Below are positions 19,435 through 29,796 of a stretch of 64,000 nucleotides of DNA, in pieces. The stretch lies in NCBI RefSeq assembly GCF_008579165.1, contig NZ_BKCN01000004.1. One strand, written 5' to 3'. The translations under genes and the position numbers were made by a program. Position 1 is the stretch's first letter. Each line of letters begins with the position of its first letter. The notes below the pieces were generated by a model. It was not told the origin of the DNA. It saw only the letters and a program-made list of their open reading frames with translations, and ran no database searches. Origin of the DNA: Iodidimonas nitroreducens. Its GTDB lineage: Bacteria > Pseudomonadota > Alphaproteobacteria > Sphingomonadales > Rhodothalassiaceae.

Positions 19435-19452
19435 CTTAAGTCAGGACCTAAG
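19435..19452. promoter_or_regulatory. Inverted repeat upstream of cysD
   Basis: CTTAAGTC-AG-GACCTAAG is an imperfect 8-bp inverted repeat (one mismatch) 44 bp upstream of cysD. It could be an operator for sulfur control, but no consensus was matched. The gene-free stretch 19392-19700 otherwise holds the tandem repeat described next and AT-rich sequence that may carry promoters for cysD (leftward) and the small unknown gene (rightward). Confidence 0.3.
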
Positions 19453-19609
19453 CCAGATGGCCCGATCTTTCAACGAAAACTCTTGGCTTTTTGCCTGCGG
19501 CTTTGGGCATTTTTCCTTTTCGCATGATTAAGCTAAAACATATCTTTAATCATCGAGCCGCCCATGACAATAATCGCCTGCCGCTTTTCATGCCAGAATA
19601 AAGGGCAGC

Positions 19610-19657
19610 TTTTTGAAACAGCGCTAAAGCTCATTTTTGAAAAAGCGCTAAAGCTCA
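19610..19657. repeat. Two tandem 24-bp repeats upstream of a small unknown gene
   Basis: Two adjacent 24-base units, each beginning TTTTTGAAA and ending AGCGCTAAAGCTCA, differ at a single base. They lie 44-91 bp before the ATG at 19701. The core AAAGCGCTAAAG of the second copy also occurs near 9121-9132, upstream of sciP. Each copy contains the palindrome AGCGCT. This suggests a regulatory site, but nothing in the sequence names the protein that binds it. Confidence 0.75.
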
Positions 19658-19700
19658 GCCCAGCCCTGAAGCCCATCAATGAAAAAAAACGGAGTGCACA

Positions 19701-20045
19701 ATGCCGATGATCAGGCTCAATAATCTGCAAATGCGGACTCTCGCCTTATTGCAGGAACTGGCTGAAAAATCCGAATTGGCCTCCACCAACGAAGAGACCG
19801 GCGAAATTACCCTTTTCAATCTGCCCCAAGCCCATAAAGAGGCCCATGGCGATCATCTGCATATTGGCCGCCTCACGGTTTCCACCCGCTTTGCCAGTGG
19901 GCTTATCAATCCCAATGTGTGGGGAACATTGGAACGCAAGGGATTGGCCCGGGCGAACTGGCCGCATGCCATCACCATCACTGCCGAAGGCTTGGCATTG
20001 AAAACCGGGATCAGGGAGAGCATGCTGGCCGCCAGCGATCATTGA
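19701..20045 (+). CDS. Uncharacterised 114-residue protein
   Basis: I do not recognise this protein. It has no signal peptide or membrane segment. The N-terminus is helical and Leu-rich (MRTLALLQELAEKSELAST), and the C-terminus (NVWGTLERKGLARANWPHAI followed by TITAEGLAL) resembles the recognition helix and wing of winged-helix proteins, where a similar ERKGL...T.EG pattern is frequent. A GGAG ribosome site precedes the ATG with good spacing, and two tandem 24-bp repeats lie upstream. It lies between cysD (divergent) and an RND-type membrane protein gene 49 bp downstream. A small DNA-binding regulator is a guess. Confidence 0.7.
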   Translation: MPMIRLNNLQMRTLALLQELAEKSELASTNEETGEITLFNLPQAHKEAHGDHLHIGRLTVSTRFASGLINPNVWGTLERKGLARANWPHAITITAEGLALKTGIRESMLAASDH

Positions 20046-20094
20046 TCTCTCATCCTCCTCCATAATCCTAAAGCGCAGGGGCAAGAAGCACATC

Positions 20095-22817
20095 GTGAAG
20101 GCGACATTTGAAACCCTTATCGAGCGCCTCCTGTCCTTTGTGGTGGCGCAGGCATGGCAAAAGCCCCGGCGCGTTGTGGCCATTTTGGGGCTTCTTGTTT
20201 TGCTTTCGGTTTATGCGGCGATCACGTCCCTTGGGATCAATACCGATAGCTCTCAGATGATCGACAGCCGCGAGGCTTTCCGGCAAAACGCCATTGCCAT
20301 GGATCGTGCCTTTCCGAAATTGCGCGATCAGATCCTTGTTATCATCCGCGCCGAAACCCCCGATGAAGCTGATCATGCAGCCAGCGAACTCGCCAAAGCC
20401 CTGCGCCAGCGCCGTGATCTTTTCAGCGATGTTTTTGCCCCTCGGGTCGATCCCTATTTCCAGCGTCAGGGGCTTTTGTTTCTGCCCCTTGATGATCTGA
20501 TGGATTTGACCGGGCGGCTGTCCAGTGCGGCCCCTTTGTTGCAATCTTTAGTAGAGCATCCAACATTATCCACCTTTTTCACCGAATTAGGACGAATTTC
20601 TGAGGCGAGCGAGGATGGCGTTGATCTGCCGATGATCGCCGGTGCCTATGATGCGGTGAATGAAACGGTTTCGGCCCTTAATAAGGGAGAGGCAAGGCCG
20701 CTTTCATGGCAACAGATGTTTGGCGAAACACAGGCGATCAACCAGACTGTTCTGGTGGTTCATCCGGTGCTGGATTATCAATCCCTGCAGCCCGCCCGTG
20801 CCGCCATTGATGGGCTGCGTCAGGCCATTGCCGGGCTGCCCGCGCCTGTTCTTGAGGCCGCCAGCATTGCGATCACCGGCGATCTTGTCTTGCGGACCGA
20901 AGAATTGAAATCGGTGTCGCAGGGGATCGAGATATCGGCCCTCATCTCCCTTGTGCTGGTGGCGGTTATTCTGGTTGTGGGGCTGGGGCGTTGGCAATAT
21001 GTGGTGGCGGCCCTGGCCTCGCTTCTTGTGTCTATTCTCCTTACATCCGGGGCGGCGGCTGTTTTGATTGGCGAGCTTAATCTGGTCTCCATCGCCTTTA
21101 CGGTTTTGCTGATTGGCTTGGGTATTGATTTTGCCATTCATTTGATCCTCGCCTATGCCGAGCAAAGCCGCGATCATGATGATCAAGGCGCCGCTATGGT
21201 GCAGGCCATAGAAAAGGCGGGCCCGGCTTTGGCGCTGGCTGCGCTCACCACGAGCGTTGCGTTTTTTGCCTTCGTGCCCACCCGATTTGTGGGCATGGCG
21301 CAATTGGGGGTGATTTCCGGGACCGGGGTTTTGCTGGCCTTTATCATTGCCATGACCCTGATCCCCGCCTTGCTGTCACTTTTTCCTTCGGTCAAAACAT
21401 CCGCCAAGCCGAACGGCATTGCGGCGAAAGTGGCAGCAGGCCGCACCATCAGGCGGCTGCAGGCTTTTGGCCAACGCTTCAGCGCGCCACTGGCGGGATT
21501 GCTGATCGTGCTGGGTTTCCTGTCATTGGGCCTGATGGATAAGGTGCGTTTTGATGCTGATCCGATGCATCTGCGTGATCCGCAATCACCCGGGGTGGTC
21601 GCGTTCGATCTGTTGTTTGATCGGCCGCAGGATTTTCCCTATAGGCTGAATTATCTCAGCCCATCCCCTGATGCGGCTTTCGATTTTGCGCAAAAGGCAG
21701 AAGCATTAGACACTGTCGAGGCTGCGATCACCTTGAATGATTTCATCCCTGATGAACAGGATCTGAAACTGGCGGAAATTGATTTTCTGGCGGGTGATCT
21801 GGTTTTTGTCTTGCAAAGTGGTGATGATCTCGCAGCTCGGATGGCCGCCTTGCCCCCCACGGATGCCCGCGCGGCTGAACTGGCAGTGGCGGATCTGATC
21901 GCGGATACTCAAATCGTAGGCGCGATTGATCCCGATAGCCCAACGGCCGAGGCCGCCGCCCGGTTGAATGAAAGCTTGCAGGTTTTTTTCCAGGCAGCGC
22001 GCATGATCCGGCGCTTTATGATCGCCTTGATGAAGCCCTGATGCGCTATTTCCCGATGCAGATGGCGCGATTGCGCCTGCAATTGACGGCCCGGCCCGTG
22101 GAGATGGAAAGCCTGCCCCCGGCGATCAGCAGGCGGTTTATTTCGCCCGATGGTCTGGTCCGGGTCGAGGTGCTTCCCGCCCATGATGTGCGCGATCAGG
22201 AGGCCCGCCGTGTTTTTGTGGATGAAGTGGCTGAAATTTCCCCGGATTTATCGGGGGGCGCCATTTCCGTTCTGCGGGCGGGTGATGTGGTGGGGCAGGC
22301 GATGGTGCAGGCATCATTGCTGGCTTTGGCGCTGGGATCGATCCTTATTTTTGTGCTGATCCGGCGGATTGGTTTTATCTTTATTGTGATGGCCCCGATC
22401 CTTTTGGCGGGGGTCCTCACGGCGGCCATCGGGATTTTGATCGGGCTGCCCTTTAACTTTGCCAATGTGATCGTTTTGCCCCTGCTGATTGGTTTGGGGG
22501 TAGATAGCGCCATTCATCTGGCGATGCGGGCGCGCCATATGGCGCTCGAAAAACAGGCCGATCCGGGCCAGAGCGGGATGGCCGCGCTTTTTTCCAGCAG
22601 CACACCCCGGGCTGTTGTCTTAAGCGCGCTCACCACCATCGGCTCCTTTGGCTCGCTGGCTCTTTCCCAGCATCGTGGAACCGCCAGCATGGGGATGCTG
22701 CTGATGATCGCGATCAGCATCACGGTGCTGACAACCCTGGTGGTTCTGCCATTTTTATTGCGCTTTGCCGATGGCTTGTCAAAACGTCTCAAAAATAAAA
22801 AAGCCCGCAAGGAATGA
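20095..22817 (+). CDS. MMPL/RND-type transporter, HpnN-like (one frame break)
   Basis: The corrected product is about 907 residues with the RND superfamily layout: one N-terminal membrane helix, a large periplasmic domain, a block of five or more helices near residues 280-430 containing LIGLGIDFAIHLILAYAEQS, a second periplasmic domain, and a second helix block with PLLIGLGVDSAIHLAMRARH. GINTDSSQMIDSREAFRQN after the first helix resembles HpnN, which moves hopanoids to the outer membrane. No hopanoid genes are adjacent, so the substrate is uncertain. The frame breaks near 22017 (one G missing in TTTATGATC, expected TTTGATGATC). The start is a GTG. The stop overlaps the next gene by four bases. 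Confidence 0.85.
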
Positions 22818-23812
22818 TCATGCACCATCATGAAGACGATCTCGACCTCATCGGCATCGCGGATATCGAGGACGCCGCCGAAGCTTTGGCCGGGGTGGCC
22901 CTGCGCACCCCGCTTATGGAACATCCGATTTTAAACGCGCGGGCGGGGGGCCGGGTTCTGGTAAAGGCGGAATGCCTGCAACGCACCGGCTCATTCAAGA
23001 TCAGGGGGGCGTATAACCGCCTGTCACGCCTGAGCGCGGATGAGCGTGCCGCAGGGGTGGTTGCCTTTTCGTCGGGCAATCATGCCCAGGGAGTGGCCGA
23101 AGCCGCAAGGCGCTTAGGCGTGCGGGCCCAGATCGTGATGCCCCATGATGCGCCCGCGATCAAGCGCGAGAATACCCGCGCTTTGGGTGCTGAAATCATT
23201 GCCTATGATCGCTATACCCAAAACCGCGAACAGATTGCGATGGATCTGTGCGCCCAAAGCGGGGCGATCTTGGTGCCGTCTTATGATGATCGTCAGATCA
23301 TTGCCGGGCAGGGCACTGTGGGGCTGGAAATCGCCGATCAGGCCAAAAAGCGCGGATGCACGCTCGATGCCGCCCTCATCTGCGTTGGCGGCGGCGGCTT
23401 GATTGCGGGCAGCGCCACGGCCCTGAAGGCAGCCTTTCCGGCCATCGCAGTGCATGGGGTCGAGCCTTTGGGCTTTGATGATACGGCCCGATCCTTGAAG
23501 GCTGGAAAGCGGGTGGCCAATGATCTTGAAAGCCGCTCGATCTGCGATGCTTTATTGGCCCCCATGCCCGGGGCCCTGACTTTTGCCCATAATCGGCAGC
23601 TTTTAGAGAGCGGCGTGGTGGTGACAGATGATGAGGTGAAGGCGGCGATGGCCTTTGCCTTCGAGCGTCTGAAGATCGTTGTCGAGCCGGGGGGCGCTGT
23701 GGCTCTTGCGGCGGTGCTGGCCCATAAAATCGAAACCCGTGATCGGATCATTGCCATCGTCCTTTCGGGGGGCAATATCGGGCTTCAGGATTTTTCGGCC
23801 CTCATGGCCTGA
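22814..23812 (+). CDS. Threonine/serine dehydratase (PLP fold type II)
   Basis: The 332-residue protein deaminates threonine (or serine) to the 2-oxo acid. The PLP lysine lies in QRTGSFKIRGAYNRLS, with SSGNHAQGVAEAARRLG, the phosphate-binding loop ICVGGGGLIAGSA and the C-terminal IVLSGGNIGL. No C-terminal regulatory ACT domain is present, so it is of the short catabolic or serine-racemase-like type rather than IlvA. The ATG overlaps the preceding stop (ATGA), which indicates coupling with the RND gene, although no functional link is evident. Its end overlaps the convergent AI-2E gene by 28 bp. Confidence 0.88.
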   Translation: MIMHHHEDDLDLIGIADIEDAAEALAGVALRTPLMEHPILNARAGGRVLVKAECLQRTGSFKIRGAYNRLSRLSADERAAGVVAFSSGNHAQGVAEAARRLGVRAQIVMPHDAPAIKRENTRALGAEIIAYDRYTQNREQIAMDLCAQSGAILVPSYDDRQIIAGQGTVGLEIADQAKKRGCTLDAALICVGGGGLIAGSATALKAAFPAIAVHGVEPLGFDDTARSLKAGKRVANDLESRSICDALLAPMPGALTFAHNRQLLESGVVVTDDEVKAAMAFAFERLKIVVEPGGAVALAAVLAHKIETRDRIIAIVLSGGNIGLQDFSALMA

Positions 23813-24918
23813 TCGTCTTCGGGGGCGTCTTCATTTTCCGCCTCGCGCTGCTGGCGGGTGAAGCGCAAAAGCACCATGGCGATGGTCAGGATCACCGGGC
23901 CCAAAAGCAGGCCCACGGCCCCAAAGGCAACGGCACCGCCCAAAACCCCGATGAACACGGTCAGGGTTGAGATATGCCCGCGCCGGGACACAAAAACCGG
24001 GCGCAGAAAATTATCGATGGTGCCCACCAGAAGCGTGCCCCATAAAAGCATCCCGATGGCTTCGACCCATTGCCCTTGAAAGGCCAGAACAAGGGCGGCG
24101 GGGACCCAGATCAGGGCGGTTCCCCCCACCGGGAATAATGAGAAAATCGCCGCCAATACGCCAAAAACCACGGGGGCCGGCAGCCCGGTGACCGCCAAGG
24201 CAAGCCCGGTCAAAGCCCCTTGAATAAGGGCGGTGAGAACGGTGCCGAAAACAATCGCATGAACGGCATTGGCGATCCGTGCAAACAACAGATCGGTGCG
24301 CTGATCCGACATCGGGACCAACGCCTTTGTGGCATTGAGGATTTTTCGCCCATCCCGCAGCAGGAAAAACAAAACAAAAAGCATGATCACAAAAGCGGCC
24401 ATGGTGCCGATGGCCCCCAAAAAGACACGGCTGCCAAAGGACAACAGGATTTTCGCGCCTTCCTGAATACGAAGATTGAGCCATTGGCCAAGCTCATCGA
24501 TAGAAACATCGAACATCTGCTGCATCTGGTCGATCAGATCGCCGATGATCGGCACATCCATCACAGATTGCAAAATCGAAAAATCGCCTTTGGCCGCTGC
24601 CTGCTGCATCGGCTCCAAAAGATTGGCGGCCTGGGCGGCAAAGGCCGCCAGCAAAAGCGAGATCGGCCCCAGCAGAAAGAAAAAACTCAAGCCGGTGAGG
24701 ATGATGGCAGACAGATTGTGCCGAGCTCCCAGCGACCGGCTAAGCCAGAGATGCGCGGGGTGGAGCAGAAAAGCGATGATCGCCGCCCAGGCCAAAGGTG
24801 CCATGAAGGGAGACAAAATGAGCCAGACCAGATAGCCCAATATCAGCACGGCGAACAAAGCAAAGCTGCGTGCATAAAACAGGCGGCCCGGCAAGGCAGA
24901 TGCGCGCGCGTTTTTCAT
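23785..24918 (-). CDS. AI-2E/PerM family permease
   Basis: The roughly 377-residue membrane protein has about eight membrane segments: two after the short N-terminus (ALFAVLILGYLVWLILSPF), one more, then a long helical cytoplasmic or periplasmic region (about residues 120-195), then IMLFVLFFLLRDGRKIL and the conserved block GLPAPVVFGVLAAIFSLFPV typical of the AI-2E exporter (UPF0118) family. Members transport varied solutes, and the substrate cannot be read from sequence. I chose the ATG at 24918 because an AAAGGGG ribosome site precedes it; upstream codons lack one. It follows metZ by 46 bp. Confidence 0.88.
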   Translation of the reverse strand: MKNARASALPGRLFYARSFALFAVLILGYLVWLILSPFMAPLAWAAIIAFLLHPAHLWLSRSLGARHNLSAIILTGLSFFFLLGPISLLLAAFAAQAANLLEPMQQAAAKGDFSILQSVMDVPIIGDLIDQMQQMFDVSIDELGQWLNLRIQEGAKILLSFGSRVFLGAIGTMAAFVIMLFVLFFLLRDGRKILNATKALVPMSDQRTDLLFARIANAVHAIVFGTVLTALIQGALTGLALAVTGLPAPVVFGVLAAIFSLFPVGGTALIWVPAALVLAFQGQWVEAIGMLLWGTLLVGTIDNFLRPVFVSRRGHISTLTVFIGVLGGAVAFGAVGLLLGPVILTIAMVLLRFTRQQREAENEDAPEDDQAMRAEKS

Positions 24919-24964
24919 GGGGCCCCTTTCCTGTCCGTGACCAACGCCCATATGTGCCGATGAA

Positions 24965-26171
24965 TTATGGCGCGCTTGCGGCCAGTGCGGCCAGTACATC
25001 TTCCACCAGATCGTCTTTATCCTCAAGGCCCGCGCTCAAGCGGATCATGCCCGGGGTGATCCCCATTTCCAGCCGGGTCTGTTCATCCAGCGCCTTATGG
25101 GTCGTGGTCCAGGGATGGGCGGCAATGCTGCGGCTATCGCCAGATTATTCGATATATCGATGATGCTGAGGGCGTTCAAAAAGCGGAAGGCCTGTTGGGC
25201 GCCGCCGGGCAAGGTAAAGGTGACGACGGTGCCCCCGCGCTTCATCTGCCGCTGCGCAAGATCGGCCTGTTTGAACCCGGGCAGGCTGGGATGCAGACAA
25301 TCGATCCCGGCTTGGGACATTGCGGCGGCCAGATGATCGGCGCGATCACACATGGCATTCACCCGCAGTTCAAGGGTTTCAAGGGATTTTAAAAGCAGCC
25401 ATGCATTGAAGGGCGAAAGGCTGGGCCCGGTATGGCGCAAAAAAGGCCCCAATTCATCCACGATGATGGCAGCACTACTCAAAATGATTCCGCCCAAGGT
25501 GCGGCCCTGGCCATCGATATGCTTGGTGGCCGAATAGCAGACCACATCGGCACCCAGGTCCAGCGGTTTTTGCAAAATAGGTGAGGCAAAGACATTATCC
25601 ACCACCAGCCGCGCGCCCGCCTCATGCGCCAGATCGGCAACCTTTTGGATATCGATGATCTCAAGGGTGGGATTGGAGGGGATTCGAGGAAAAACAGCTT
25701 GGTATTGGGGCGGATAGCACGCTTCCATTCGTCCAGATCGGGGCCGTTGACGGTGGTGGTCTCTATGCCATAGCGGGGCAGCAATTCATCGATCAACCAC
25801 CGGCAGGAGCCAAAAAGCGCCCGGCCAGCGACCACATGATCACCGGCGCGCAGCAGCCCCAAAAGGGCGGCATTCATGGCGGCCATGCCGCTGGCAGTGG
25901 CGGCGGCGGCTTCGGCGCCCTCAAGAAGGGCCATGCGTTCCTCGAACATGGCAATGGTGGGATTGCCCTGCCGGCTATAGGTAAAGCCTTCTTCTTCGCC
26001 TTCAAAGCGGGCCTGAGCGCTTTCGGCGGTGGCATAGGCAAAGCCTGATGTCATGAAGATGGCTTCTGATGTTTCGCCTAAATTGCTGCGCAGGCTGCCG
26101 CCCCGGATGAGCTGCGTATCGCGCCGCCATTTTTGGGTGATCTGGCGATCAAAGCCGGTTTTATTTTTCAT
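24965..26171 (-). CDS. metZ: MetZ, O-succinylhomoserine sulfhydrylase (two frame breaks)
   Basis: This Cys/Met-metabolism PLP enzyme makes homocysteine from O-succinylhomoserine and sulfide. The N-terminal part (from the ATG at 26171, with a GAAAGG ribosome site) includes GLSRCNHIV-free start MKNKTGFDRQ, SEAIFMTSGFAYATAESAQA and EGFTYSRQGNPTIAMFEERM. The middle has the PLP lysine in CYSATKHIDGQGRTLGG. The frame breaks near 25680 (four G in place of five on the plus strand) and near 25140 (one base missing); with both restored it runs through AAHPWTTTHKALDEQTRLEM to a stop at 24965 and has 402 residues, as in the family. MetZ versus MetB or MetC rests on length and the TRLEMGI ending. Confidence 0.9.
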
Positions 26172-26413
26172 GCTGAAGCGCCTTTCAAGTTCATAAGCAA
26201 AGATCTGCCCAACCGGCGCATGAAGAGTCGAGGCAAGCCCCCACCTTTTAGCTGCTTTTTTTACGTGGCCGCAAGCCGGTCGGACCAAATCACCACGGGC
26301 CCTAAAAAAGCGCGTAAAATTCGGTTCGTCAAGCTTTGTGAACGCTTGCGATGCGCGAACAATGTGATTACATCGTGAAAGACCCATTCATCACCGAAAA
26401 TCAAGGACTCCAG

Positions 26414-26743
26414 ATGAGCATGTTCAATGACCGTGAACAGAATTTTGAAGCGAAATATGCGCTGGATGAAAATCTGCGGTTCAAAACGGCCATGCGCCGC
26501 AACAAGCTTCTGGGCCTGTGGGCGGCTGCCGAATTCGGCATGAGCGCTGAAGATGCGCTGGCCTATGCCAAAACGGTGATCGATTCAGATTTTGAAGAAG
26601 TAGGCGATAAGGATGTCATCCGTAAGGTTTTGGCCGATTTCCGGGCCCATAAGATCGAGATGACCGAGCATCATCTGGAGCGTCGCTTGCAGGAATGCAT
26701 GGAAGAAGCCCGCAACGAGATCATGCAGGAAAATAATTTCTAA
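26414..26743 (+). CDS. DUF1476 protein, ATP synthase zeta-type inhibitor
   Basis: The 109-residue, mostly helical, charged protein begins MSMFNDREQNFEAKYALDEN and continues with FKTAMRRNKLLGLWAAAEFG and YAKTVIDSDFEEVGDKDVIR, the pattern of DUF1476. The Paracoccus member is the zeta subunit that inhibits ATP hydrolysis by F1. That role is known for a few species and inferred here; the ATP synthase genes are not in the window. An AAGGA ribosome site fits the ATG at 26414. It is divergent from metZ and convergent with purB, and its stop codon lies within a 22-bp direct repeat. Confidence 0.88.
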   Translation: MSMFNDREQNFEAKYALDENLRFKTAMRRNKLLGLWAAAEFGMSAEDALAYAKTVIDSDFEEVGDKDVIRKVLADFRAHKIEMTEHHLERRLQECMEEARNEIMQENNF

Positions 26744-26796
26744 GCCTCGGATGCGAGCGGCCAGAGGCCGCCCGTAAGCCTCGGATGCGAGCGGCC
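26741..26796. repeat. 22-bp direct repeat with hairpin after the zeta gene
   Basis: A 22-base unit beginning TAAGCCTCGGATG and ending GAGCGGCC occurs at 26741-26762 and exactly again at 26775-26796. The first copy starts with the stop codon of the DUF1476 gene. Between them GCGGCC-AGA-GGCCGC forms a 6-bp hairpin (26757-26771). It lies between convergent genes, so a terminator or a duplicated 3' end is likely, although no T run follows. Confidence 0.7.
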
Positions 26797-26817
26797 TAAA
26801 ACAGATCAGCCAAAAAT

Positions 26818-28118
26818 CTATCGGCCAAAAACGCGGTGGAAAATCGTTTCCACATGTTTGGTGTGATAGCCCAGATCAAAAAGCCCTTCCAATTCGCCTG
26901 CGCCAAAGAGGTCCGCCAGTTCGGGATCGGCTTTCAAAAGGTCGAGCAGATGATCGCGGCCATCGCTTTCCCACACCTTCATGGCATTGCGCTGAACGAG
27001 GCCATAGGCCTTTTCGCGGCTCATCCCTTTTTGGGTGAGGGCAAGGAGCACCCGCTGGGAATTGACCAATCCCCCCAAGCGATCCATATTGGCGCGCATC
27101 CGATCAGGATAAACCAAAAGCTTATCCATCACCGAAGTGAGGCGGGCCAGCGCGAAATCCAGGGTAATGGTGGCATCGGGGCCGATCATCCGTTCCACCG
27201 ATGAATGGGAAATATCGCGCTCATGCCATAGCGCCACATTTTCCATGGCCGGAAAGGCATAAGAGCGCACCATGCGGGCCAGCCCGGTGAGATTTTCGGT
27301 GAGCACCGGATTGCGCTTATGGGGCATGGCCGAACTGCCCTTCTGGCCGGGTGAGAAATATTCCTCCACCTCCAGCACTTCGGTGCGTTGCAGATGGCGG
27401 ATTTCCGTGGCCAACCGCTCTACCGAACTGGCGATCACGCCCAAGGTTGCAAAATACATGGCATGGCGATCACGGGGGATCACCTGGGTTGAAACAGGTT
27501 CGATGGCCAATCCCAGTTTTTCGGCTACATGGGCTTCCACATGGGGATCGATATTGGCAAAGCTGCCCACCGCCCCTGAAATGGCGCAGGTCGCCACTTC
27601 TTCGCGGGCGGCGCGCATCCGGCTTTTGGCGCGGTCGAATTCGGCATAGGCTTGCGCCATTTTTAGGCCAAAGGTGGTAGGCTCGGCATGGATGCCGTGG
27701 CTGCGGCCAATGGTGATGCTATCGCGATGTTCATGGGCGCGGCGTTCCAGCACCGCCAAAAGCGCATCGAGATCGGCAATCAACAGATCGGCGGCCCGCA
27801 CAAGCTGGATGTTAAAGCAGGTATCCAGCACATCGGATGAGGTCATCCCCTGATGCACAAAGCGCGCTTCCGGCCCTACATGTTCGGCCAGATTGGTGAG
27901 AAAAGCGATGACATCATGTTTTACTTCGGCCTCGATCTCGTCGATCCGCGCCACCTCGAACCGGCCGCGCTCCCACACGGCTTTTGCCGCTTTAGGGGGA
28001 TGATGCCAAGCGCTGCCTGCGCATCACAGGCATGGGCTTCGATCTCGAACCAGATGCCAAATTTGCTCTCTGCCGACCACAGGGCGGTCATTTCGGGGCG
28101 GGAATAGCGGGTGATCAT
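26818..28118 (-). CDS. purB: PurB, adenylosuccinate lyase (one frame break)
   Basis: PurB acts twice in purine synthesis, releasing fumarate from SAICAR and from adenylosuccinate. The signature loop SSAMPHKRNPVLTENLTGLA and the blocks QGMTSSDVLDTCFN and TIGRSHGIHAEPTTFGLKM are intact. The N-terminus (MITRYSRPEMTALWSAESKF) lies in another frame; one C missing from a C run (plus-strand G run 27995-27999) accounts for the break. Corrected length is 433 residues, as expected. A GGAGA ribosome site precedes the ATG at 28118. The gene is normally essential in minimal medium, which favours read error. Confidence 0.94.
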
Positions 28119-28213
28119 CGGTGGGTCTCCGGGCGGGTGATGGGGCAGGCGCGGTTTCCCTAACATCGGGGGGCGATGCTGGCAAGTCGCCGCATTTTTC
28201 TTCGCAAGATCGA

Positions 28214-28897
28214 CTAGAGCAGGCCGAGACTTTTAAAGCTGACATGCCCCTTGCGCCCGATGACCAGATGATCATGAACGGAAATGCCCAGCTTTTTGGC
28301 GGCCTCCACGATGTCTTTGGTCATTTCGATATCGCCGCGCGAGGGCGTGGGGTCGCCGGAAGGATGATTATGCACCAGAATAAGGGCAGAGGCATGAAGC
28401 TCCAAAGCCCGTTTGATCACCTCACGCGGATAGACCGGGGTGTGATCGATGGTGCCTTGCTGCTGCACTTCATCGGCCATCAGGATGTTTTTGCGATCCA
28501 GAAATAAAATGCGGAATTGTTCGGTTTTGGCATGGGCCATAGCGGCCGTGCAATAATCGAGCAGGGCCCGCCAATTGCTGAGGATCGGGCGATTGAGCAC
28601 CTTTGATTGCGATAGCCGCAGGGCGGTGGCTTCCACCAGCTTGATCATGGAAATCGCCACTTCGCCAACCCCATCCACTTCGCGCAGTCGTTCGGGCGAG
28701 GCGGTGATCACGCCTTCATAACTGCCAAAAAGCTTCAACATCTGCTTGGCCAAAGGCTTCACATCGCGCCGTGGTATTGCACCCATAAGGAGCAATTCTA
28801 TCATTTCATAATCGGGCATCCCCTGGCCCCGGGTCGCCATGAAGCGTGTGCGCAAACGCTGGCGATGGTCGGTGTTATCAGATGGATCGCCGGGCAT
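28214..28897 (-). CDS. radC: RadC family JAB-domain protein
   Basis: The 227-residue protein has an N-terminal helix-hairpin-helix-like part (LREVDGVGEVAISMIKLVE) and the C-terminal JAB/MPN metal site ALILVHNHPSGDPTPSRGDI followed by KKLGISVHDHLVIG. RadC proteins were linked to DNA repair, but their biochemical function is not settled. The gene lies 8 bp after the map stop on the same strand and is likely cotranscribed with it. Length is family-typical and the frame is intact. Confidence 0.94.
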   Translation of the reverse strand: MPGDPSDNTDHRQRLRTRFMATRGQGMPDYEMIELLLMGAIPRRDVKPLAKQMLKLFGSYEGVITASPERLREVDGVGEVAISMIKLVEATALRLSQSKVLNRPILSNWRALLDYCTAAMAHAKTEQFRILFLDRKNILMADEVQQQGTIDHTPVYPREVIKRALELHASALILVHNHPSGDPTPSRGDIEMTKDIVEAAKKLGISVHDHLVIGRKGHVSFKSLGLL

Positions 28898-28905
28898 AAG
28901 CGGCC

Positions 28906-29731
28906 CTAGAGTTCATAGGGCGGCTGGTGAAGGCCCGCCGGTGAGCGGGTGAAAATCTCATAACCATCGGCGGTAACGGCGAGGCTATGCTCGAATTGCA
29001 TCGACAAGGACCGGTCACGGGTCACCGCCGTCCAGCCATCATCAAGCACTTTGGTATCCGGCTTGCCCGCATTGACCATGGGTTCGATGGTGAAAAACAT
29101 GCCTTCTTCCAGCACCTCGCCAGTGCCGGGGCGGCCATAATGCAGGATATTGGGCGCATCATGAAACACCAGCGATGCCATGGCCGCAAAATTCCCGCAC
29201 CACCGAGCAGCGTTCGCTTTCCACATAGCTTTGGATGGCATGGCCGATATCGCCCAAAGTCACCCCGGGTTTCACGATTTCGATGCCGCGCATCATCGCT
29301 TCATGGGTGATATCCGCCAGCCTGCGGGCCTTTACCGATGGGGTGCCGGCAAAAAACATCCGGCTGGTATCGCCATGCCAGCCATCCAGAATGACGGTGA
29401 TATCGATATTGATGCTATCGCCATCTTTCAAAACTTTGGGGCCGGGAATGCCATGGCAAACCACATGATTGATCGATGTGCAGATCGATTTGGGAAAACC
29501 GCGATAATTGAGCGGTGCCGGAATGGCCCCATGATCAAGGATGAAATCATGGCACAGGCGATCCAGCGCTTCGGTGCTGATACCGGGTTCAACATGGGGG
29601 GCGATGAAATCAAGAACCTCGGCCGCCAATCTGCCCGCTTTGCGCATGCCTTCAAAACCCGCTTCATCATGAAGCTTGATCCCCTGTGATCGGCGTTCCT
29701 GGGTCATGGCGTTTTCTTGCATTTCTCTCAC
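28906..29731 (-). CDS. map: Map, methionine aminopeptidase (one frame break)
   Basis: Map removes the initiator methionine from new proteins and is normally essential. The metal-binding pitta-bread fold is seen in HGIPGPKVLKDGDSINIDIT, GWHGDTSRMFFAG, CGHGI and EGMFFTIEPMVNAG, covering the expected Asp, Asp, His, Glu and Glu ligands. The frame breaks near 29172 immediately after the CGHGI block; two missing bases (GGCC read as GC) would restore CGHGI-G-LVFHDAPNILHYG. Corrected length is 275 residues. I chose the GTG at 29731 because a GAGGAT ribosome site lies 8 bases upstream; the ATG at 29707 is an alternative. Confidence 0.93.
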
Positions 29732-29796
29732 CGGATTATCCTCATGGTCACAGATTGGTGGCGTGGTTCATGATGTGCTGTCTCATGATGTGGTCT

